DNA from: Asaia bogorensis
GTDB lineage: Bacteria > Pseudomonadota > Alphaproteobacteria > Acetobacterales > Acetobacteraceae
Direction of reading: 5' to 3'
DNA length: 64,000 nucleotides
NCBI RefSeq assembly: GCF_900465345.1
Contig: NZ_UEGO01000033.1
Coordinates: forward strand, 1 to 64,000
Position 1 is the first letter of the stretch, and each line of letters opens with the position of its first letter. The notes beneath the pieces were generated by a model that was given only the letters and a program-made list of their open reading frames with translations, made no database searches and was not told the origin of the DNA. Below are positions 17,296 to 27,919 of the stretch, one piece after another. Both the position numbers and the translations under genes were made by a program.

Positions 17296-19449
17296 TCAGT
17301 CAGCGTCACGCTGCCTGGTCGGACGAGCAGCCTTTGCACCGACGCTCTCCGAGATATCGGCGCCGGTCTGCTGATCGACAACGCGCATCGACAGCTTGAC
17401 CTTGCCGCGGTCGTCAAAACCGACAACCTTCACCTTCACGGCATCGCCCTGCTTCACGACATCGGTGGTCTTGGCAACGCGACCATCGGTCAGCTCGGAG
17501 ATATGCACCAGACCGTCGCGCGGCCCGAGGAAGTTCACGAAGGCACCGAAATCGGCGGTCTTGACGACCTTGCCATCGTAGATACGGCCGATTTCCGGCT
17601 CAGCCACGATACCTTCGATGCGCGAGATGGCCTTCTGGGCCTGCTCGTCATTCGAGGCAGCGATGGTGATGACACCTTCGTCGTTGATATCAACCTTGGC
17701 ACCCGAGAACTCGACGATCTCACGAATGACCTTGCCACCCGAACCGATCACATCGCGGATCTTCTCCTTGGCGATGTTCATGGTGGTGATCTTCGGCGCA
17801 TTGCGCGAGACCCCCTCACGACCTTCATCGATCGCCTTGGCCATCTCGCCGAGGATGTGGATACGACCGTCACGGGCCTGCTCGAGCGCCACCTTCATGA
17901 TTTCAGGCGTGATCGAGGTGATCTTGATATCCATCTGCAGCGCAGTGATACCGGATTCGGTACCGGCCACCTTGAAGTCCATGTCACCAAGGTGATCTTC
18001 GTCACCCAGGATGTCGGACAGCACGGCGTAGCCACGATCTTCCTTGATCAGGCCCATGGCGATACCGGCAACGGGGCGCGGCAAGGGCACGCCGGCATCC
18101 ATCAGCGCCAGCGAGGAACCGCAAACGGTGGCCATCGAGGACGACCCGTTGCTCTCGGTGATTTCGGAAACGATACGCACCGTGTAGGGGAAGCGGTCCT
18201 TGCCAGGCAGGAGCGGATGCAGGGCACGCCATGCCAGCTTGCCATGGCCGATCTCGCGACGACCCGGGCTTCCCATGCGACCGCACTCACCAACCGAATA
18301 GGGCGGGAAGTTGTAGTGCAGCATGAAGTTCGAGCGGTACTCGCCTTCAAGGGCGTCGATGATCTGCTCGTCCTGGGTGGTGCCCAGCGTGGCAACGACC
18401 AGAGCCTGCGTCTCACCGCGCGTGAAGAGCGAGGAGCCATGGGCGCGCGGCAGGATGCCGACTTCGGACACGATCGGGCGCACCGTCTTGGTGTCGCGAC
18501 CATCGATACGGATGCCGGTCTTCAGGATGGCGCCGCGAACGACCTGGGCCTCAAGCTCCTTGAGCATCGGCTTGGCCATATCGACGTCCAGACCTTCCTC
18601 GGTCAGGCCTTCGATGATGCGCGCCTTGGCTGTCGCGATCTTCTCGTAGCGTGCCTGCTTGGCCTTTTCCTTATAGGCATCGGCCATCAGCTTGGTGCCG
18701 ATCTTCTCCACGCGCTTGCGCAGGGCGATCTGCTCCTTGGTGGGGCCTTCGAGGTCCCAGGGCTGCTTGGCGGCGTGCTCGGCCAGATCGATGATCGCAT
18801 CGATCACGGGCTGGAAGGCTGCATGGCCAGCGGTCACGGCTTCGAGCATGATCTCTTCCGAAAGCTCGGAAGCTTCGGATTCAACCATCAGCACGCCTTC
18901 GCTCGTCCCGGCGACGACGAGATCGAGCGCGCTCTCCTTCATCTCCGCAATGGTCGGGTTGATGACAAGCTGGTCATTGATGCGGGCCACGCGCGCCACG
19001 CCAACCGGACCATAGAAGGGAATACCCGAAAGGGTGAGCGCGGCCGAGCAGCCGATCAGCGCAACCAGGGCGGGGTCATTTTCCATGTCATGGCTGAGAA
19101 CGGTCGCCGTGACCTGCACTTCATTGCGGAAGTTCTCAGGGAAGAGCGGGCGGATCGGACGGTCGATCAGACGCGAGATCAGGGTCTCGCTCTCGGACGG
19201 ACGGCCCTCACGCTTGAAGAAGCCACCAGGAATACGGCCAGCTGCATAGGCCTTTTCCTGATAGTTGACGGTCATCGGGAAGAAGTCCTGGCCCGGCTTG
19301 ACCGACTTGGCGCCAACGGCGGTGCAGAGCACAACCGTATCGCCATAGGTGGCGACAACCGCACCATCAGCCTGACGGGCAATCTTGCCGGTTTCCAGAA
19401 CGAGCGGGCGTCCGGCCCAGTCGATTTCCTTGCGGAAGTAGTTGAACAT
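17296..19449 (-). CDS. pnp: Polynucleotide phosphorylase
   Basis: A 717-residue 3'-5' phosphorolytic exoribonuclease, core of the RNA degradosome. Two RNase PH-like domains are joined by a helical linker; the second carries the catalytic region ([51 protein letters not shown]). A KH domain ([14 protein letters not shown]) and an S1 domain ([22 protein letters not shown]) follow. The start MFNYFRKEI at 19449 has AGGA 7 bases upstream; an adjacent ATG at 19452 is the alternative. It is preceded by a 245-bp leader after rpsO, which holds a hairpin that may be a processing site. Confidence 0.97.
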   Translation of the reverse strand: MFNYFRKEIDWAGRPLVLETGKIARQADGAVVATYGDTVVLCTAVGAKSVKPGQDFFPMTVNYQEKAYAAGRIPGGFFKREGRPSESETLISRLIDRPIRPLFPENFRNEVQVTATVLSHDMENDPALVALIGCSAALTLSGIPFYGPVGVARVARINDQLVINPTIAEMKESALDLVVAGTSEGVLMVESEASELSEEIMLEAVTAGHAAFQPVIDAIIDLAEHAAKQPWDLEGPTKEQIALRKRVEKIGTKLMADAYKEKAKQARYEKIATAKARIIEGLTEEGLDVDMAKPMLKELEAQVVRGAILKTGIRIDGRDTKTVRPIVSEVGILPRAHGSSLFTRGETQALVVATLGTTQDEQIIDALEGEYRSNFMLHYNFPPYSVGECGRMGSPGRREIGHGKLAWRALHPLLPGKDRFPYTVRIVSEITESNGSSSMATVCGSSLALMDAGVPLPRPVAGIAMGLIKEDRGYAVLSDILGDEDHLGDMDFKVAGTESGITALQMDIKITSITPEIMKVALEQARDGRIHILGEMAKAIDEGREGVSRNAPKITTMNIAKEKIRDVIGSGGKVIREIVEFSGAKVDINDEGVITIAASNDEQAQKAISRIEGIVAEPEIGRIYDGKVVKTADFGAFVNFLGPRDGLVHISELTDGRVAKTTDVVKQGDAVKVKVVGFDDRGKVKLSMRVVDQQTGADISESVGAKAARPTRQRDAD

Positions 19450-19667
19450 CATTCTGTCCTGATTAGGGGGCTTTGGCACCGGTTGCGGTGATCTGAAGGG
19501 AACGGGCCCTGACTGGCTGGCAGCGTTTCGGACGGCATGGCAAGAAAGGCCGGGATCGGACCGGCATGTCACCATGTGGCCTGAAACGCCGAAGGCCGGT
19601 TCTGTCTCCAGCTTCAACGTTCAGTGACGAAGCCTGGTATCCCGCCGCCGGAATGACGACGGGAGGC

Positions 19668-19689
19668 GGCGGAGGCATGACCCTCCGCC
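19668..19689 (-). promoter_or_regulatory. Hairpin in the rpsO-pnp intergenic region
   Basis: A perfect 8-bp stem (GGCGGAGG/CCTCCGCC) with a 6-nt loop begins just after the rpsO stop in the direction of transcription. No T-run follows, so it does not look like a full intrinsic terminator. In other proteobacteria the rpsO-pnp leader is an RNase III/RNase E processing and PNPase autoregulation site; that role is plausible by position only. Confidence 0.5.
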
Positions 19690-19697
19690 CGAGCATA

Positions 19698-19967
19698 TTA
19701 GCGGCGCAGGCCGAGACGCTCGATAAGGGTCTGGTAGCGGCCCTGATCCTTGCGCTTGAGATAGTCAAGCAGGCCACGACGCTGGCCAACGAGCATCAGA
19801 AGACCACGACGTGAGTGGAAGTCCTTCTTGTGCGTCTGCAGATGGCCCGTCAGGTTGACGATACGCTCGCTCAGCAGTGCAACCTGCACTTCCGGCGACC
19901 CGGTGTCGGTCGGGTTGGTCTTGAATTCTTCGATCAGCGCCGTGCGGCGTTCAGCTGTAATCGACAT
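19698..19967 (-). CDS. rpsO: Small ribosomal subunit protein uS15
   Basis: An 89-residue ribosomal protein that binds the 16S rRNA three-way junction. It has the family core [35 protein letters not shown] and [13 protein letters not shown]. The start MSITAERR at 19967 is the family start. Its first 17 bases overlap the 3' end of truB, tighter than the usual arrangement and suggesting coupled translation. Terminal gene of the ribosome-assembly part of the operon before pnp. Confidence 0.97.
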   Translation of the reverse strand: MSITAERRTALIEEFKTNPTDTGSPEVQVALLSERIVNLTGHLQTHKKDFHSRRGLLMLVGQRRGLLDYLKRKDQGRYQTLIERLGLRR

Positions 19968-20904
19968 CTCTGTCTCCGTATTTAAACGACTCGAATATCC
20001 GTATCGGCTTGAGACGGCCCTCCTGGACACGGCACAAACCGACAAGACACCCCCCCTCCTGGGCCTGCAGGACGTCACCCTCCTGCGGTGTCAGCATCAG
20101 AGCGGCGCAATCGGCCAGAGAAAGACTCTGTCCAAAGCGCAAGGCCTGTGCTTCTGCGTCGGTCACGGCCAGAGCCGGGATGTCGGCCAGCGCGGTCGAG
20201 ACCGGGCGCAGAAGCGCTGAAAGTGCATCGGCCTTGTCGTCATTTTGAACCAGCTTGTCCAGTGTTATCGCATGGGTCTCGTCAAACGGGCCGCATTTGG
20301 TCCTGCGCAATACGGCAATATGCCCGACTGTCCCGCAGGCCAGAGCGATGTCACGTGCAAGGCTGCGCATATACACGCCCTTGCCCGACTGAACCTCGAA
20401 CACGGCATGGTCACGATCAGGACGGTCGATAAGCGTGATGGAGTCAACGCGCGCAGGCCTGGGCGGCAGATCGGGCGGTCGCCCGGCCCGTGCGAGGTCA
20501 TAGGATCGCTCGCCATCCACCTTGAGCGCCGAATAGACCGGCGGCACCTGCATGATATCACCGATGAGCGCGGGAAGAGCCGCGCGCAGTTCGGCATCAC
20601 TGGGGCGATGCTCGCTTGTCAGCACGACCTCGCCCTCGCGGTCATCGGTTGTGCGCGACTCACCAAGGAACAGCGTGAAGCGATAACGCTTGGTGGCATC
20701 CATGATATAGGGGATCGTCTTGGTAGCCTGACCAAAAGCAACCGGCAGAATGCCCGTCGCCAAGGGGTCCAGCGTGCCGCCATGTCCAGCCTTTTTGGCA
20801 TCGAACAGGCGGCGTGCCTTGTTCACCACATCGGTCGAACCGACTTTCAGGCTCTTGTCGACGACCAGCCAGCCGTCGATATCCTGCCCTTTTTTGCGTC
20901 CCAT
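19951..20904 (-). CDS. truB: tRNA pseudouridine-55 synthase
   Basis: A 317-residue enzyme making pseudouridine 55 in the T-loop of tRNAs. It has the family opening [38 protein letters not shown] with the catalytic Asp, the RNA-binding [19 protein letters not shown], and [12 protein letters not shown]. The start at ATG 20904 ([11 protein letters not shown]) has GGAG about 9 bases upstream; a GTG at 20919 directly after the rbfA stop is possible. Its 3' end overlaps rpsO by 17 bp. Confidence 0.96.
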   Translation of the reverse strand: MGRKKGQDIDGWLVVDKSLKVGSTDVVNKARRLFDAKKAGHGGTLDPLATGILPVAFGQATKTIPYIMDATKRYRFTLFLGESRTTDDREGEVVLTSEHRPSDAELRAALPALIGDIMQVPPVYSALKVDGERSYDLARAGRPPDLPPRPARVDSITLIDRPDRDHAVFEVQSGKGVYMRSLARDIALACGTVGHIAVLRRTKCGPFDETHAITLDKLVQNDDKADALSALLRPVSTALADIPALAVTDAEAQALRFGQSLSLADCAALMLTPQEGDVLQAQEGGCLVGLCRVQEGRLKPIRIFESFKYGDRDVDYS

Positions 20905-20919
20905 GACGGGTCGCTCCAC

Positions 20920-21345
20920 TCAGTCTTCGGAATCAAGATCGCGACGGACTTCCGGTGTGCGCATCAGCGCATCCATTTCCATCGCATGTTCGAGCGCGGT
21001 ATCGGGCTGGAAATGAATTTCCGGCACGATGCGCGAGCGCAGGGTCTTGGAAAGTCCTGTACGCAGGAACGGCGCCACGCGCTTGAGCGCAGGCAGCACT
21101 TCCTCGATATCGCTACGCCCCAGACGGCTGACAAAAGCCGTGGCGTGGCGAAAATCGGGGGAGATACGCACTTCAGTGACCGTCACATGCACGCCCGAAA
21201 GTTCCGGATCACGGAACTCGGTGCGGGCGAAGAGATCCGAAAGAACACGACGGACCTCTTCGGACATTCTCAGCTGACGCTGTGAAGGGCCACCGGCGTC
21301 GCCGGGCCCTGAAAAGCCCGGCACCTTGGAACGCGAACCCCTCAT
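20920..21345 (-). CDS. rbfA: Ribosome-binding factor A
   Basis: A 141-residue KH-fold protein for late 30S maturation and cold adaptation. Visible are [40 protein letters not shown] and the C-terminal [22 protein letters not shown]. The first 20 residues are a Gly/Ser/Arg-rich tail. The start ATG at 21345 overlaps the infB stop as ATGA, so translation is coupled; a longer frame back to 21372 lies inside infB. truB follows immediately. Confidence 0.95.
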   Translation of the reverse strand: MRGSRSKVPGFSGPGDAGGPSQRQLRMSEEVRRVLSDLFARTEFRDPELSGVHVTVTEVRISPDFRHATAFVSRLGRSDIEEVLPALKRVAPFLRTGLSKTLRSRIVPEIHFQPDTALEHAMEMDALMRTPEVRRDLDSED

Positions 21346-24149
21346 GCAGGGATCACTTCCATCTCGTAGCACTCAACCATGTCGCCTTCGCGCAGGTCGT
21401 TGTAGCCAGCGAAGGAGAGACCGCACTCATAGTTGCGAGCCACTTCCTTGACGTCATCCTTGAAGCGCTTGAGCTGGCTCAGTTCGCCTTCATGGATCAC
21501 CACGTTGTCACGCAGCAGACGCACGCCACAGCCACGCTTGACCACGCCCTCGGTGACATAGCAACCCGCGACCTTGCCGACCTTCGTGATGTTGAAGACC
21601 TGACGGATCTCGGCGTAACCGAGGAACTTCTCGCGATGCTTGGGCGCAACCTTGCCCTTGACCAGCTGCTCCACATCGTCGGTCACCTGATAGATGATCG
21701 AGTAGTAGCGGATATCCACATCCTCACGCTGGGCCATTTCACGAGCCTGCGTGGTGGCGCGGACATTGAAGGCCACGATGATGGCATTCGATGCCTTGGC
21801 CAGCTGGATGTCGCTCTCGGTGATCTGACCGACAGAGGCGTTCAGCACGCGGATACGAACTTCTTCATGCTCGAGCTTGAGCACCGAAGCCTCGATAGCC
21901 TCGGCAGAGCCCTGCACGTCTGCCTTGATGAGCAGAGCCACTTCCTTCTGCTCACCCGCCTGGATACGGGCCAGCATCTGGTCAAGCGTACCGCGGGCTG
22001 CGGCACGACCGGCTGCCATCTTGTCCTTCTGCTTGCGCTGACGGAACTCGCAGATCTCGCGGGCACGGTTCTCGTTCTCGACGACCACGAAGGGCTCGCC
22101 GGCACCGGGAACACCCGTGATACCCAGAAGTTCGACCGGCATGGACGGACCGGCTTCCTTGAGCTGGCGTCCCTTGTCATCCAGCATGGCACGAACACGA
22201 CCCCACTCGGCACCCGCCACGACGATGTCGGAGCGATTGAGTGTGCCCTTCTGCACCAGAACCGTTGCCACCGGACCGCGACCGCGATCCAGACGGCTTT
22301 CGATGACCGAGCCTTCAGCCACGCGGTTCGGATTCGCCTTCAGGTCGAGTACTTCTGCCTGGAGCAGAATGGCCTCTTCCAGCTTGTCCAGACCCGTACG
22401 CTTGAGCGCCGAAACCTCGACATCCTGCACGTCACCGCCGAGAGCTTCCACCACGATTTCGTGGCTCAGCAGGGCCTGACGCACGCGGTCAGGATTTGCA
22501 CCCGGCTTGTCCATCTTGTTGATCGCCACAATGATCGGCGCATCAGCAGCCTTGGCATGCTTGATGGCCTCGATCGTCTGCGGCATCACACCGTCATCTG
22601 CGGCCACAACCAGCACAACCACGTCGGTGACCGAAGCACCACGGGCGCGCATCGAGGTGAAGGCCTCATGGCCCGGGGTGTCAACGAAGGTGATTTTCGC
22701 GCCGCTGGGCACTGTCACCTGATAGGCGCCGATATGCTGGGTAATGCCACCGGCCTCGCCCGCGGCGACGTCGGTTGTGCGCAGCGCATCGAGCAGCGAG
22801 GTCTTGCCGTGGTCGACATGGCCCATGACGGTCACGACCGGAGCGCGTGTCACGAGGTCTTCCTCGCGATCTTCCACACCTTCGATGCCCAGTTCCACGT
22901 CGCTCTCGGCAACGCGACGGACACGATGGCCGAATTCGCTGATGACCAGTTCGGCCGTATCGGCGTCGATCAGCTGCGTGGCCGTGGCCATCACACCCAT
23001 CTTCATGAGCGCCTTGACGACTTCGGCCTGACGCAGCGCCATACGGTTGGCGAGCTCGGCCACCGTAATGGATTCCGGCAGGATCACGTCACGCACCACG
23101 CGGACCTGATCGGCGCGGAGACGCTCAAGCTCAGCCTGACGGCGCTCGCGGTCACGCTGACGACGAACCGAAGCGAGCGAACGCGTCTTGTCGTCATCAC
23201 CTTCAATGGCTGCACGAACGTCGATACGGCCCGAACGACGCGAATCACCGCTCTTCTTGGGCGCAGCTGGCGCACCACGGCGCGGCGGCGCGGCCGGGGC
23301 ACGGCGCGGACCAGCGCGACGATCGTCCTCGGTTTCGCCACCAGCGCCACCGCGACGCAGATGCAGTGTTTCATTGCGAGGTGCTGCGGCTGCAGCACCG
23401 GCCGCCGCAGGAGCGGGCTTGGGCGTTACAGGACGCGGGGCCATGACGGCGCGCTCGGCCAGCGGGCGCAGGCGCTCCATAGGGGCGGCAAGCTGCACGC
23501 CACCGGTACGGCGGGCCGTCTCCGTTGCCTCAAGCGGCGCACGGCGTGCGGCTTCCTCGCGCTCGCGCTCGGCGGCGCGCGCCTTGCGCTGCTCCTCAAG
23601 GGCTTCCTGCTTGGCCTGATCTTCAGCGGCAGCTGCCATCTGGCGGCCATGCTCTTCAGCTTCACGCTGGGCTTCGACCTCGCGGGCTGCTGCCTCGGCA
23701 CGTGCCTCTTCCTCTCGCTTGGCCTCTTCGGCTGCGGAGAGGATACGGATCTTCTCTTCTTCGAGACGCGCCGCCTCGCGTGCTGCTTCCTTGCGCTGCT
23801 CTTCGAGCACGCGCTGTCGGATGGCGAGTTCCGCGGGAGTCAGTGCGCGTCCTGCACCGGCACGGCCACCACGGCCACCGGCGGCACCGCGACCGTCCTT
23901 GCGTTCATTGGTCTCGCGCTTCTTGCGCACCTCAACCTGCACCACCTTGGAGCGGCCGTGACTGAAGCTCTGACGCACAGAGCCCGCGTCCACTGTCCGC
24001 CCGACTTCCGTGCGCCCGCCCGGACGCAGGGACAGACGTCCCTTACCCTGGTCACCCTGAGCCTGGGCGCCCTGATCCTGGACATTCTGGCCATCTGTCT
24101 GACCGCCCTGAGCCTGAGTGCCCTGGTTCCGTTCGTTGCCTTCGCTCAT
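21342..24149 (-). CDS. infB: Translation initiation factor IF-2
   Basis: A 935-residue GTPase placing initiator tRNA on the 30S subunit. The N-terminal 430 residues are a long charged Ala/Glu/Arg/Gly-rich region with a coiled-coil stretch ([24 protein letters not shown] part) and an IF2_N helix near 340. The G domain has G1 GHVDHGKT at 443-450, DTPGHEAF, and NKMDKP, followed by domains II to IV. Starts by ATGA overlap with the YlxR-like gene and ends by ATGA overlap with rbfA. Confidence 0.97.
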   Translation of the reverse strand: MSEGNERNQGTQAQGGQTDGQNVQDQGAQAQGDQGKGRLSLRPGGRTEVGRTVDAGSVRQSFSHGRSKVVQVEVRKKRETNERKDGRGAAGGRGGRAGAGRALTPAELAIRQRVLEEQRKEAAREAARLEEEKIRILSAAEEAKREEEARAEAAAREVEAQREAEEHGRQMAAAAEDQAKQEALEEQRKARAAEREREEAARRAPLEATETARRTGGVQLAAPMERLRPLAERAVMAPRPVTPKPAPAAAGAAAAAPRNETLHLRRGGAGGETEDDRRAGPRRAPAAPPRRGAPAAPKKSGDSRRSGRIDVRAAIEGDDDKTRSLASVRRQRDRERRQAELERLRADQVRVVRDVILPESITVAELANRMALRQAEVVKALMKMGVMATATQLIDADTAELVISEFGHRVRRVAESDVELGIEGVEDREEDLVTRAPVVTVMGHVDHGKTSLLDALRTTDVAAGEAGGITQHIGAYQVTVPSGAKITFVDTPGHEAFTSMRARGASVTDVVVLVVAADDGVMPQTIEAIKHAKAADAPIIVAINKMDKPGANPDRVRQALLSHEIVVEALGGDVQDVEVSALKRTGLDKLEEAILLQAEVLDLKANPNRVAEGSVIESRLDRGRGPVATVLVQKGTLNRSDIVVAGAEWGRVRAMLDDKGRQLKEAGPSMPVELLGITGVPGAGEPFVVVENENRAREICEFRQRKQKDKMAAGRAAARGTLDQMLARIQAGEQKEVALLIKADVQGSAEAIEASVLKLEHEEVRIRVLNASVGQITESDIQLAKASNAIIVAFNVRATTQAREMAQREDVDIRYYSIIYQVTDDVEQLVKGKVAPKHREKFLGYAEIRQVFNITKVGKVAGCYVTEGVVKRGCGVRLLRDNVVIHEGELSQLKRFKDDVKEVARNYECGLSFAGYNDLREGDMVECYEMEVIPA

Positions 24150-24880
24150 ATACCTGCCTGTTCCCGTCCGAGCCGCCCGTTGCGCGGCTCAGGAACCAAC
24201 CCATCGGTCAGCCCCAAAAATCGTTCATGCTCAGCCATCAGACGCTGTGCCAGCGCACCGGGCGCTATCACAACATAGACCGCATGTTCCCGCCCGAATG
24301 CCGTCGCGAGCATCTGGGCCGGTAACGTCAGTACCGGAAGCTTGCTGTTTCCCGATATCAGACGCCGCAACTCATCCGGGCTTCCGCCCGATCCCTGGAT
24401 CACCAAGCCGGCTTTTCCGGCAGCAATCCATTCGCGACACTTAACAAACCCACAGAGAGCCTGCCCGGCCCGACGCGCGAGCCCAAGGCCCTGCACCAGC
24501 CGCGCTTCTATTCCTGAAACCAGTACCTGCGCAATATCTTCAGGCACCTTTACCGGCTGACGCGCTGCCCGAGAGAACAGGTGACGCGTCCGCGCGGTTT
24601 CTAGCACATCCCGTCTGGCACTCAACCAGATTCCCCGCCCCGGCAGCTTGGCCGCCAGATCGGGAACGACCGTCCCATCGGGCGCGATGACAAAACGCAG
24701 CATGACTTCAGGGTTCCCGCTCTCGCGGGACACGATGCAGCGCCGCTGCGGCCCCTTCTCGTCATCAAGTTCGATCGGGTCAAGCTCGATATCGGAGTCG
24801 GGACTCGGTGCCTGCGTTTGCTGGATCTCAGACGTCGGAAGCCTCCCCTTCCTCGGGGGCCGCTTCTGCCTGCTCACCAT
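24146..24880 (-). CDS. YlxR-L7Ae fusion RNA-binding protein
   Basis: A 244-residue two-domain protein. The YlxR (DUF448) domain is at about 40-115, with GPQRRCIVSRESGNP, MLRFVIAPDGTVVPDLAAKLPGRGIWLS. An L7Ae-like RNA-binding domain follows (ARRAGQALCGFVKCREWI, and LPVLTLPAQMLATAFGREHAVYVVI). This fusion is usual between nusA and infB in alphaproteobacteria; in other bacteria YlxR affects RNase P or transcription. The start is uncertain: ATG 24880 overlaps the nusA end by 53 bp and has no clear ribosome site, yet no standard start codon exists between the nusA stop and the conserved core. Confidence 0.85.
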   Translation of the reverse strand: MVSRQKRPPRKGRLPTSEIQQTQAPSPDSDIELDPIELDDEKGPQRRCIVSRESGNPEVMLRFVIAPDGTVVPDLAAKLPGRGIWLSARRDVLETARTRHLFSRAARQPVKVPEDIAQVLVSGIEARLVQGLGLARRAGQALCGFVKCREWIAAGKAGLVIQGSGGSPDELRRLISGNSKLPVLTLPAQMLATAFGREHAVYVVIAPGALAQRLMAEHERFLGLTDGLVPEPRNGRLGREQAGI

Positions 24881-26372
24881 CAAACCAGTGGGCACGGGCT
24901 GCCATGATGATCTCATTGGCAGCGTCTTCATCTATATTGTCACTGCCGAGCATTTCGACAAGCTCATCGCCCGCAAGATCGGCCAGATCATCGAGTGATT
25001 TCACACCCTTCTCACCCAGCGTCACCAGCTTGGCGTTGGTAAACACGCCAAGCTCGGCAATCGAATCCTCAACGCCAAGACCCCGACGCTTGTCGTCCAG
25101 CTCCTGCTCCTTCTGCACAAGGAATTCCTCGGCACGGCGCATCAACTCTTCAGCCACACTCTCATCGAAGCCTTCGATGGCATGCAGCTCATCCGGATCG
25201 GCATAAGCCAGCTCTTCGATGGTGTGGAAACCTTCGGTCACCAGCAGGCCAGCAATCACGTCATCGACATCGAGCGCATCGACGAAGAGCTGGGTACGCT
25301 TGCGGAATTCTTCCTGACGACGCTCGGATTCTTCAGCCTCGGTCAGAATGTCGATGTCCCAGCGTGTAAGCTGGCTTGCCAGACGCACGTTCTGACCACG
25401 ACGACCGATGGCAAGCGAAAGCTGCTCGTTCGGCACGACAACTTCCACGCGACCGGCTTCCTCATCCATGACCACCTTGGTCACTTCTGCGGGAGCCAGA
25501 GCATTCACCACAAAGGTTGCGGCCTGAGGGCTCCAGGGGATGATGTCGATCTTCTCGCCCTGCAGCTCGGCCACCACAGCCTGAACGCGTGAGCCGCGCA
25601 TACCAACGCAGGCACCAACCGGGTCGATGGATGCATCCTTGGAGACAACGGCCATCTTGGCGCGCGATCCCGGATCACGGGCCACGGCCTTGATCTCGAT
25701 GATGCCGTCATAGATTTCCGGCACTTCCTGCGCAAACAGCTTGGCAAGGAAAGCAGGATGGGTGCGGCTCAGGAAGATCTGCGGGCCACGCGTTTCGTCA
25801 CGCACGTCATAGATGTAGGCGCGCACGCGATCGGAATTGCGGAACGACTCGCGGGGGATCAGTTCGTCACGACGGAGCAGCGCTTCCGTATGACCGATCT
25901 CGACCATAAGGTTGCCGTATTCCGTGCGCTTGACCGTGCCGTTGACGATCTCGCCCACGCGATCCTTGAACTCGTTATACTGCTTCTTGCGCTCATATTC
26001 GCGAACACGCTGCACGATAACCTGCTTGGCGGTCTGGGCAGCGATACGGCCGAAATCGATGGGCGGCAGCGGGTCGACCAGATGCTCGCCCAGCTTGATC
26101 TCAGGCTGGAACTTCACCGCAATAGCAAGAGGAATCTGGGTGTCCTCGTTTTCCACGGTCTCGACCACTTCGGTCCAGCGTGACAGACGAACCTCACCGG
26201 AGCGGCGATCGATCGTCGCGCGGATATCCTTTTCGTGGCCGTACTTGGCGCGCCCGGCCTTCTGGATGGCCTGCTCCATCGCCTCCAGCACTTCTTCACG
26301 ATCGATGTTCTTTTCACGCGAAACAGCGTCTGCCACCAGAAGCAGCTCAGGACGGGTAACGGAGGTGTCCAT
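24828..26372 (-). CDS. nusA: Transcription termination/antitermination factor NusA
   Basis: A 514-residue RNA polymerase-binding elongation factor. In order: N-terminal RNAP-binding domain (1-130), S1 domain (GEIVNGTVKRTEYGNLMVEIG), KH1 and KH2 (VGACVGMRGSRVQAVVAELQGEKIDIIPW and LAIGRRGQNVRLASQLTRWDIDI), then two C-terminal acidic helix-hairpin-helix repeats (370-495). An acidic tail ends EEGEASDV. GAGG lies 9 bases before the ATG. Second gene of the operon, 83 bp after rimP. Confidence 0.97.
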   Translation of the reverse strand: MDTSVTRPELLLVADAVSREKNIDREEVLEAMEQAIQKAGRAKYGHEKDIRATIDRRSGEVRLSRWTEVVETVENEDTQIPLAIAVKFQPEIKLGEHLVDPLPPIDFGRIAAQTAKQVIVQRVREYERKKQYNEFKDRVGEIVNGTVKRTEYGNLMVEIGHTEALLRRDELIPRESFRNSDRVRAYIYDVRDETRGPQIFLSRTHPAFLAKLFAQEVPEIYDGIIEIKAVARDPGSRAKMAVVSKDASIDPVGACVGMRGSRVQAVVAELQGEKIDIIPWSPQAATFVVNALAPAEVTKVVMDEEAGRVEVVVPNEQLSLAIGRRGQNVRLASQLTRWDIDILTEAEESERRQEEFRKRTQLFVDALDVDDVIAGLLVTEGFHTIEELAYADPDELHAIEGFDESVAEELMRRAEEFLVQKEQELDDKRRGLGVEDSIAELGVFTNAKLVTLGEKGVKSLDDLADLAGDELVEMLGSDNIDEDAANEIIMAARAHWFDGEQAEAAPEEGEASDV

Positions 26373-26455
26373 CAGACGAAATCCTCAAATGCGGCGCGCC
26401 GGTGCGGCGCGGACCATCAGAAACGGGAAAGGCGGAAAACCCAGTAACGCTAACT

Positions 26456-27082
26456 TCAGTGTGTCTTTCGTCCGGGCCGCGATCCCTTGCCCGGCTTGGC
26501 AGGATTAAGCTTCGGCGTCTTGCGACGCGGTGCTTCCTCTTCTTCTGCCCCTTCATCCTCCGATGCAATGCCCAGCATCGCGGCACTTGCCTCGATCAGC
26601 GCATCGGTCAGCACAAGACGGGCCTTGCGGATCGTGTCGATGGGCAGAACGGCTTCCTCGCCATCATCCAGACGAATCACGGCTGCACCGTCGCGCGTTC
26701 CGGTGATGATACCCGAAAAACGCTTGCGGCCATTGAGCGGCAGATCGAGCTCAGCCTTGACCAGATGACCCGCAAAACGGTCCCAGTCCTTCAGGCGCGT
26801 CAGCGGGCGATCGATTCCGGCAGAGGAAACCTCAAGCGTCCATGCGCCAGGGATCGGATCATCCACATCCAGCACGGCGCCGACAGCGTGGCTGATCTGC
26901 TCACAATCCTCGATTCCGATAAGGGACCCATCGGCGCGATCAGCCATGATCTGGATGGTCGGCGTCTCGCGGCCCAGCACGCTCAGGCGCACGAGCTCGT
27001 AACCGAGATCGGTCAGTGTCGGCTCGATCTGCTGCGCGATACGCGCTTCAAGACCGTTCAGGCTGGGAATTTCATTGGCCAA
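26456..27082 (-). CDS. rimP: Ribosome maturation factor RimP
   Basis: A 208-residue 30S assembly factor: an N-terminal alpha/beta domain ([55 protein letters not shown]) and a C-terminal SH3-like barrel ([34 protein letters not shown]). A Glu-rich then Lys/Arg/Pro-rich tail of about 35 residues is attached. TTG at 27082 is the likely start, since no in-frame ATG gives the conserved N-terminus. First gene of the rimP-nusA-ylxR-infB-rbfA-truB-rpsO-pnp operon, whose promoter must lie in the 198 bp shared with the divergent membrane AAA+ operon. Confidence 0.93.
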   Translation of the reverse strand: MANEIPSLNGLEARIAQQIEPTLTDLGYELVRLSVLGRETPTIQIMADRADGSLIGIEDCEQISHAVGAVLDVDDPIPGAWTLEVSSAGIDRPLTRLKDWDRFAGHLVKAELDLPLNGRKRFSGIITGTRDGAAVIRLDDGEEAVLPIDTIRKARLVLTDALIEASAAMLGIASEDEGAEEEEAPRRKTPKLNPAKPGKGSRPGRKTH

Positions 27083-27233
27083 GACAAAAAAGGCGGCCCG
27101 TCAAGGCCACCCCCCGATAAGACGAAAGATGAAAGGAATACGGTCTATTTAGGCCAAGATGGCCGTTGATGCAAGACTCGCGGAAGGAAACGGACGAGTC
27201 ACGAACGTTACATACGCTTACATTATTGGACTA

Positions 27234-27277
27234 CCGTAACGGTTGCGAGGGAATGACGGGCCCTGCCATCGTTACGG
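27234..27277 (+). promoter_or_regulatory. Inverted repeat immediately before the membrane AAA+ operon
   Basis: CCGTAACG (27234-27241) and CGTTACGG (27270-27277) are perfect inverted copies 28 bp apart; the right arm ends three bases before the ATG at 27281. It could be an operator for a dimeric repressor or a 5' mRNA stem covering the ribosome-binding region. Only the symmetry is seen; function is inferred from position. Confidence 0.45.
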
Positions 27278-27280
27278 GAC

Positions 27281-27919
27281 ATGAGCAATGAAGAGCATCC
27301 CGCCCCGCAATTGATGGAAATGCGCCCTGATGATGCTGCGCATAAGGGACGAGGAATCTCGCGCCTTGGCGGTTGCATTATTGTCGCTGCGCTCGCTCTG
27401 TCAGGCCTTGCGGTGGTGCATCAGTTCGGTGCTGACCCTTCCCATTCTGGTCACTCGGGCACGAACCAGACGACTGCCGAATCTGCAGCGGCGCCCACTG
27501 GAACACAAACCCCTGCTACGGCGTCGCATATGGGGGCCGACCTGCCCATGATTCCAGAAGGCCGAGCGGCGCTCGCACTGGCCCATTCGAACTACAGTGC
27601 CCAGGATCAGGCGCGTATTCTTGCAGCTTACAAGAGACGGGACATTTCGCTCGTTCAGATGCCTATCGCTGAAATCGACGGCAAGGCAGGAACAAGTGTC
27701 AGGATCGACACGGGAGGGTTCTCCCAGATCGTCACTCTGAGCCCTGCGCTCAAGGCCGTCACCATTCCGATTTACCATGCCGGCGAAGTGACGATTTCAC
27801 CCATCCATATGCTTGCGGGCAACACGCTTGCCGCCAGCGTGTTGACTGTCTACGGGATGTATAACCTCCCCACACTGAGCTCCTCGGAGCTGGTTACCCT
27901 GGACGTCATCGCGCAATGA
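27281..27919 (+). CDS. Single-pass membrane protein, first gene of the AAA+ operon, function unknown
   Basis: A 212-residue protein I do not recognise. Residues 1-28 are polar and cytoplasmic, about 29-47 form one transmembrane helix (GGCIIVAALALSGLAVV), 50-85 are a Ser/Thr/Ala/Gly-rich linker, and 86-212 form a compact, probably periplasmic domain (SLVQMPIAEIDGKAG, FSQIVTLSPALKAVTIPIYH) rich in predicted beta strands. The stop overlaps the ATG of the AAA+ ATPase (ATGA), which implies stoichiometric coupling with it. An inverted repeat sits just before the start codon. Confidence 0.75.
   Translation: MSNEEHPAPQLMEMRPDDAAHKGRGISRLGGCIIVAALALSGLAVVHQFGADPSHSGHSGTNQTTAESAAAPTGTQTPATASHMGADLPMIPEGRAALALAHSNYSAQDQARILAAYKRRDISLVQMPIAEIDGKAGTSVRIDTGGFSQIVTLSPALKAVTIPIYHAGEVTISPIHMLAGNTLAASVLTVYGMYNLPTLSSSELVTLDVIAQ

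Noticed and set aside
17503-19491. A 662-codon open frame on the plus strand opposite pnp
   Set aside because: It is the complement of a highly conserved gene in GC-rich DNA, with His/Asp/Arg-rich composition and no recognisable motif; codon bias of pnp keeps the antisense frame open.
21282-24278. A 998-codon open frame on the plus strand opposite infB
   Set aside because: It is an antisense shadow of IF-2, whose motifs are unmistakable. The composition is repetitive and without domains.
26456-27160. tRNA-fMet-like or T-box structure before rimP
   Set aside because: The GGCGGCC/GGCCACC patch at about 27090 is short and no cloverleaf or T-box motif could be drawn.
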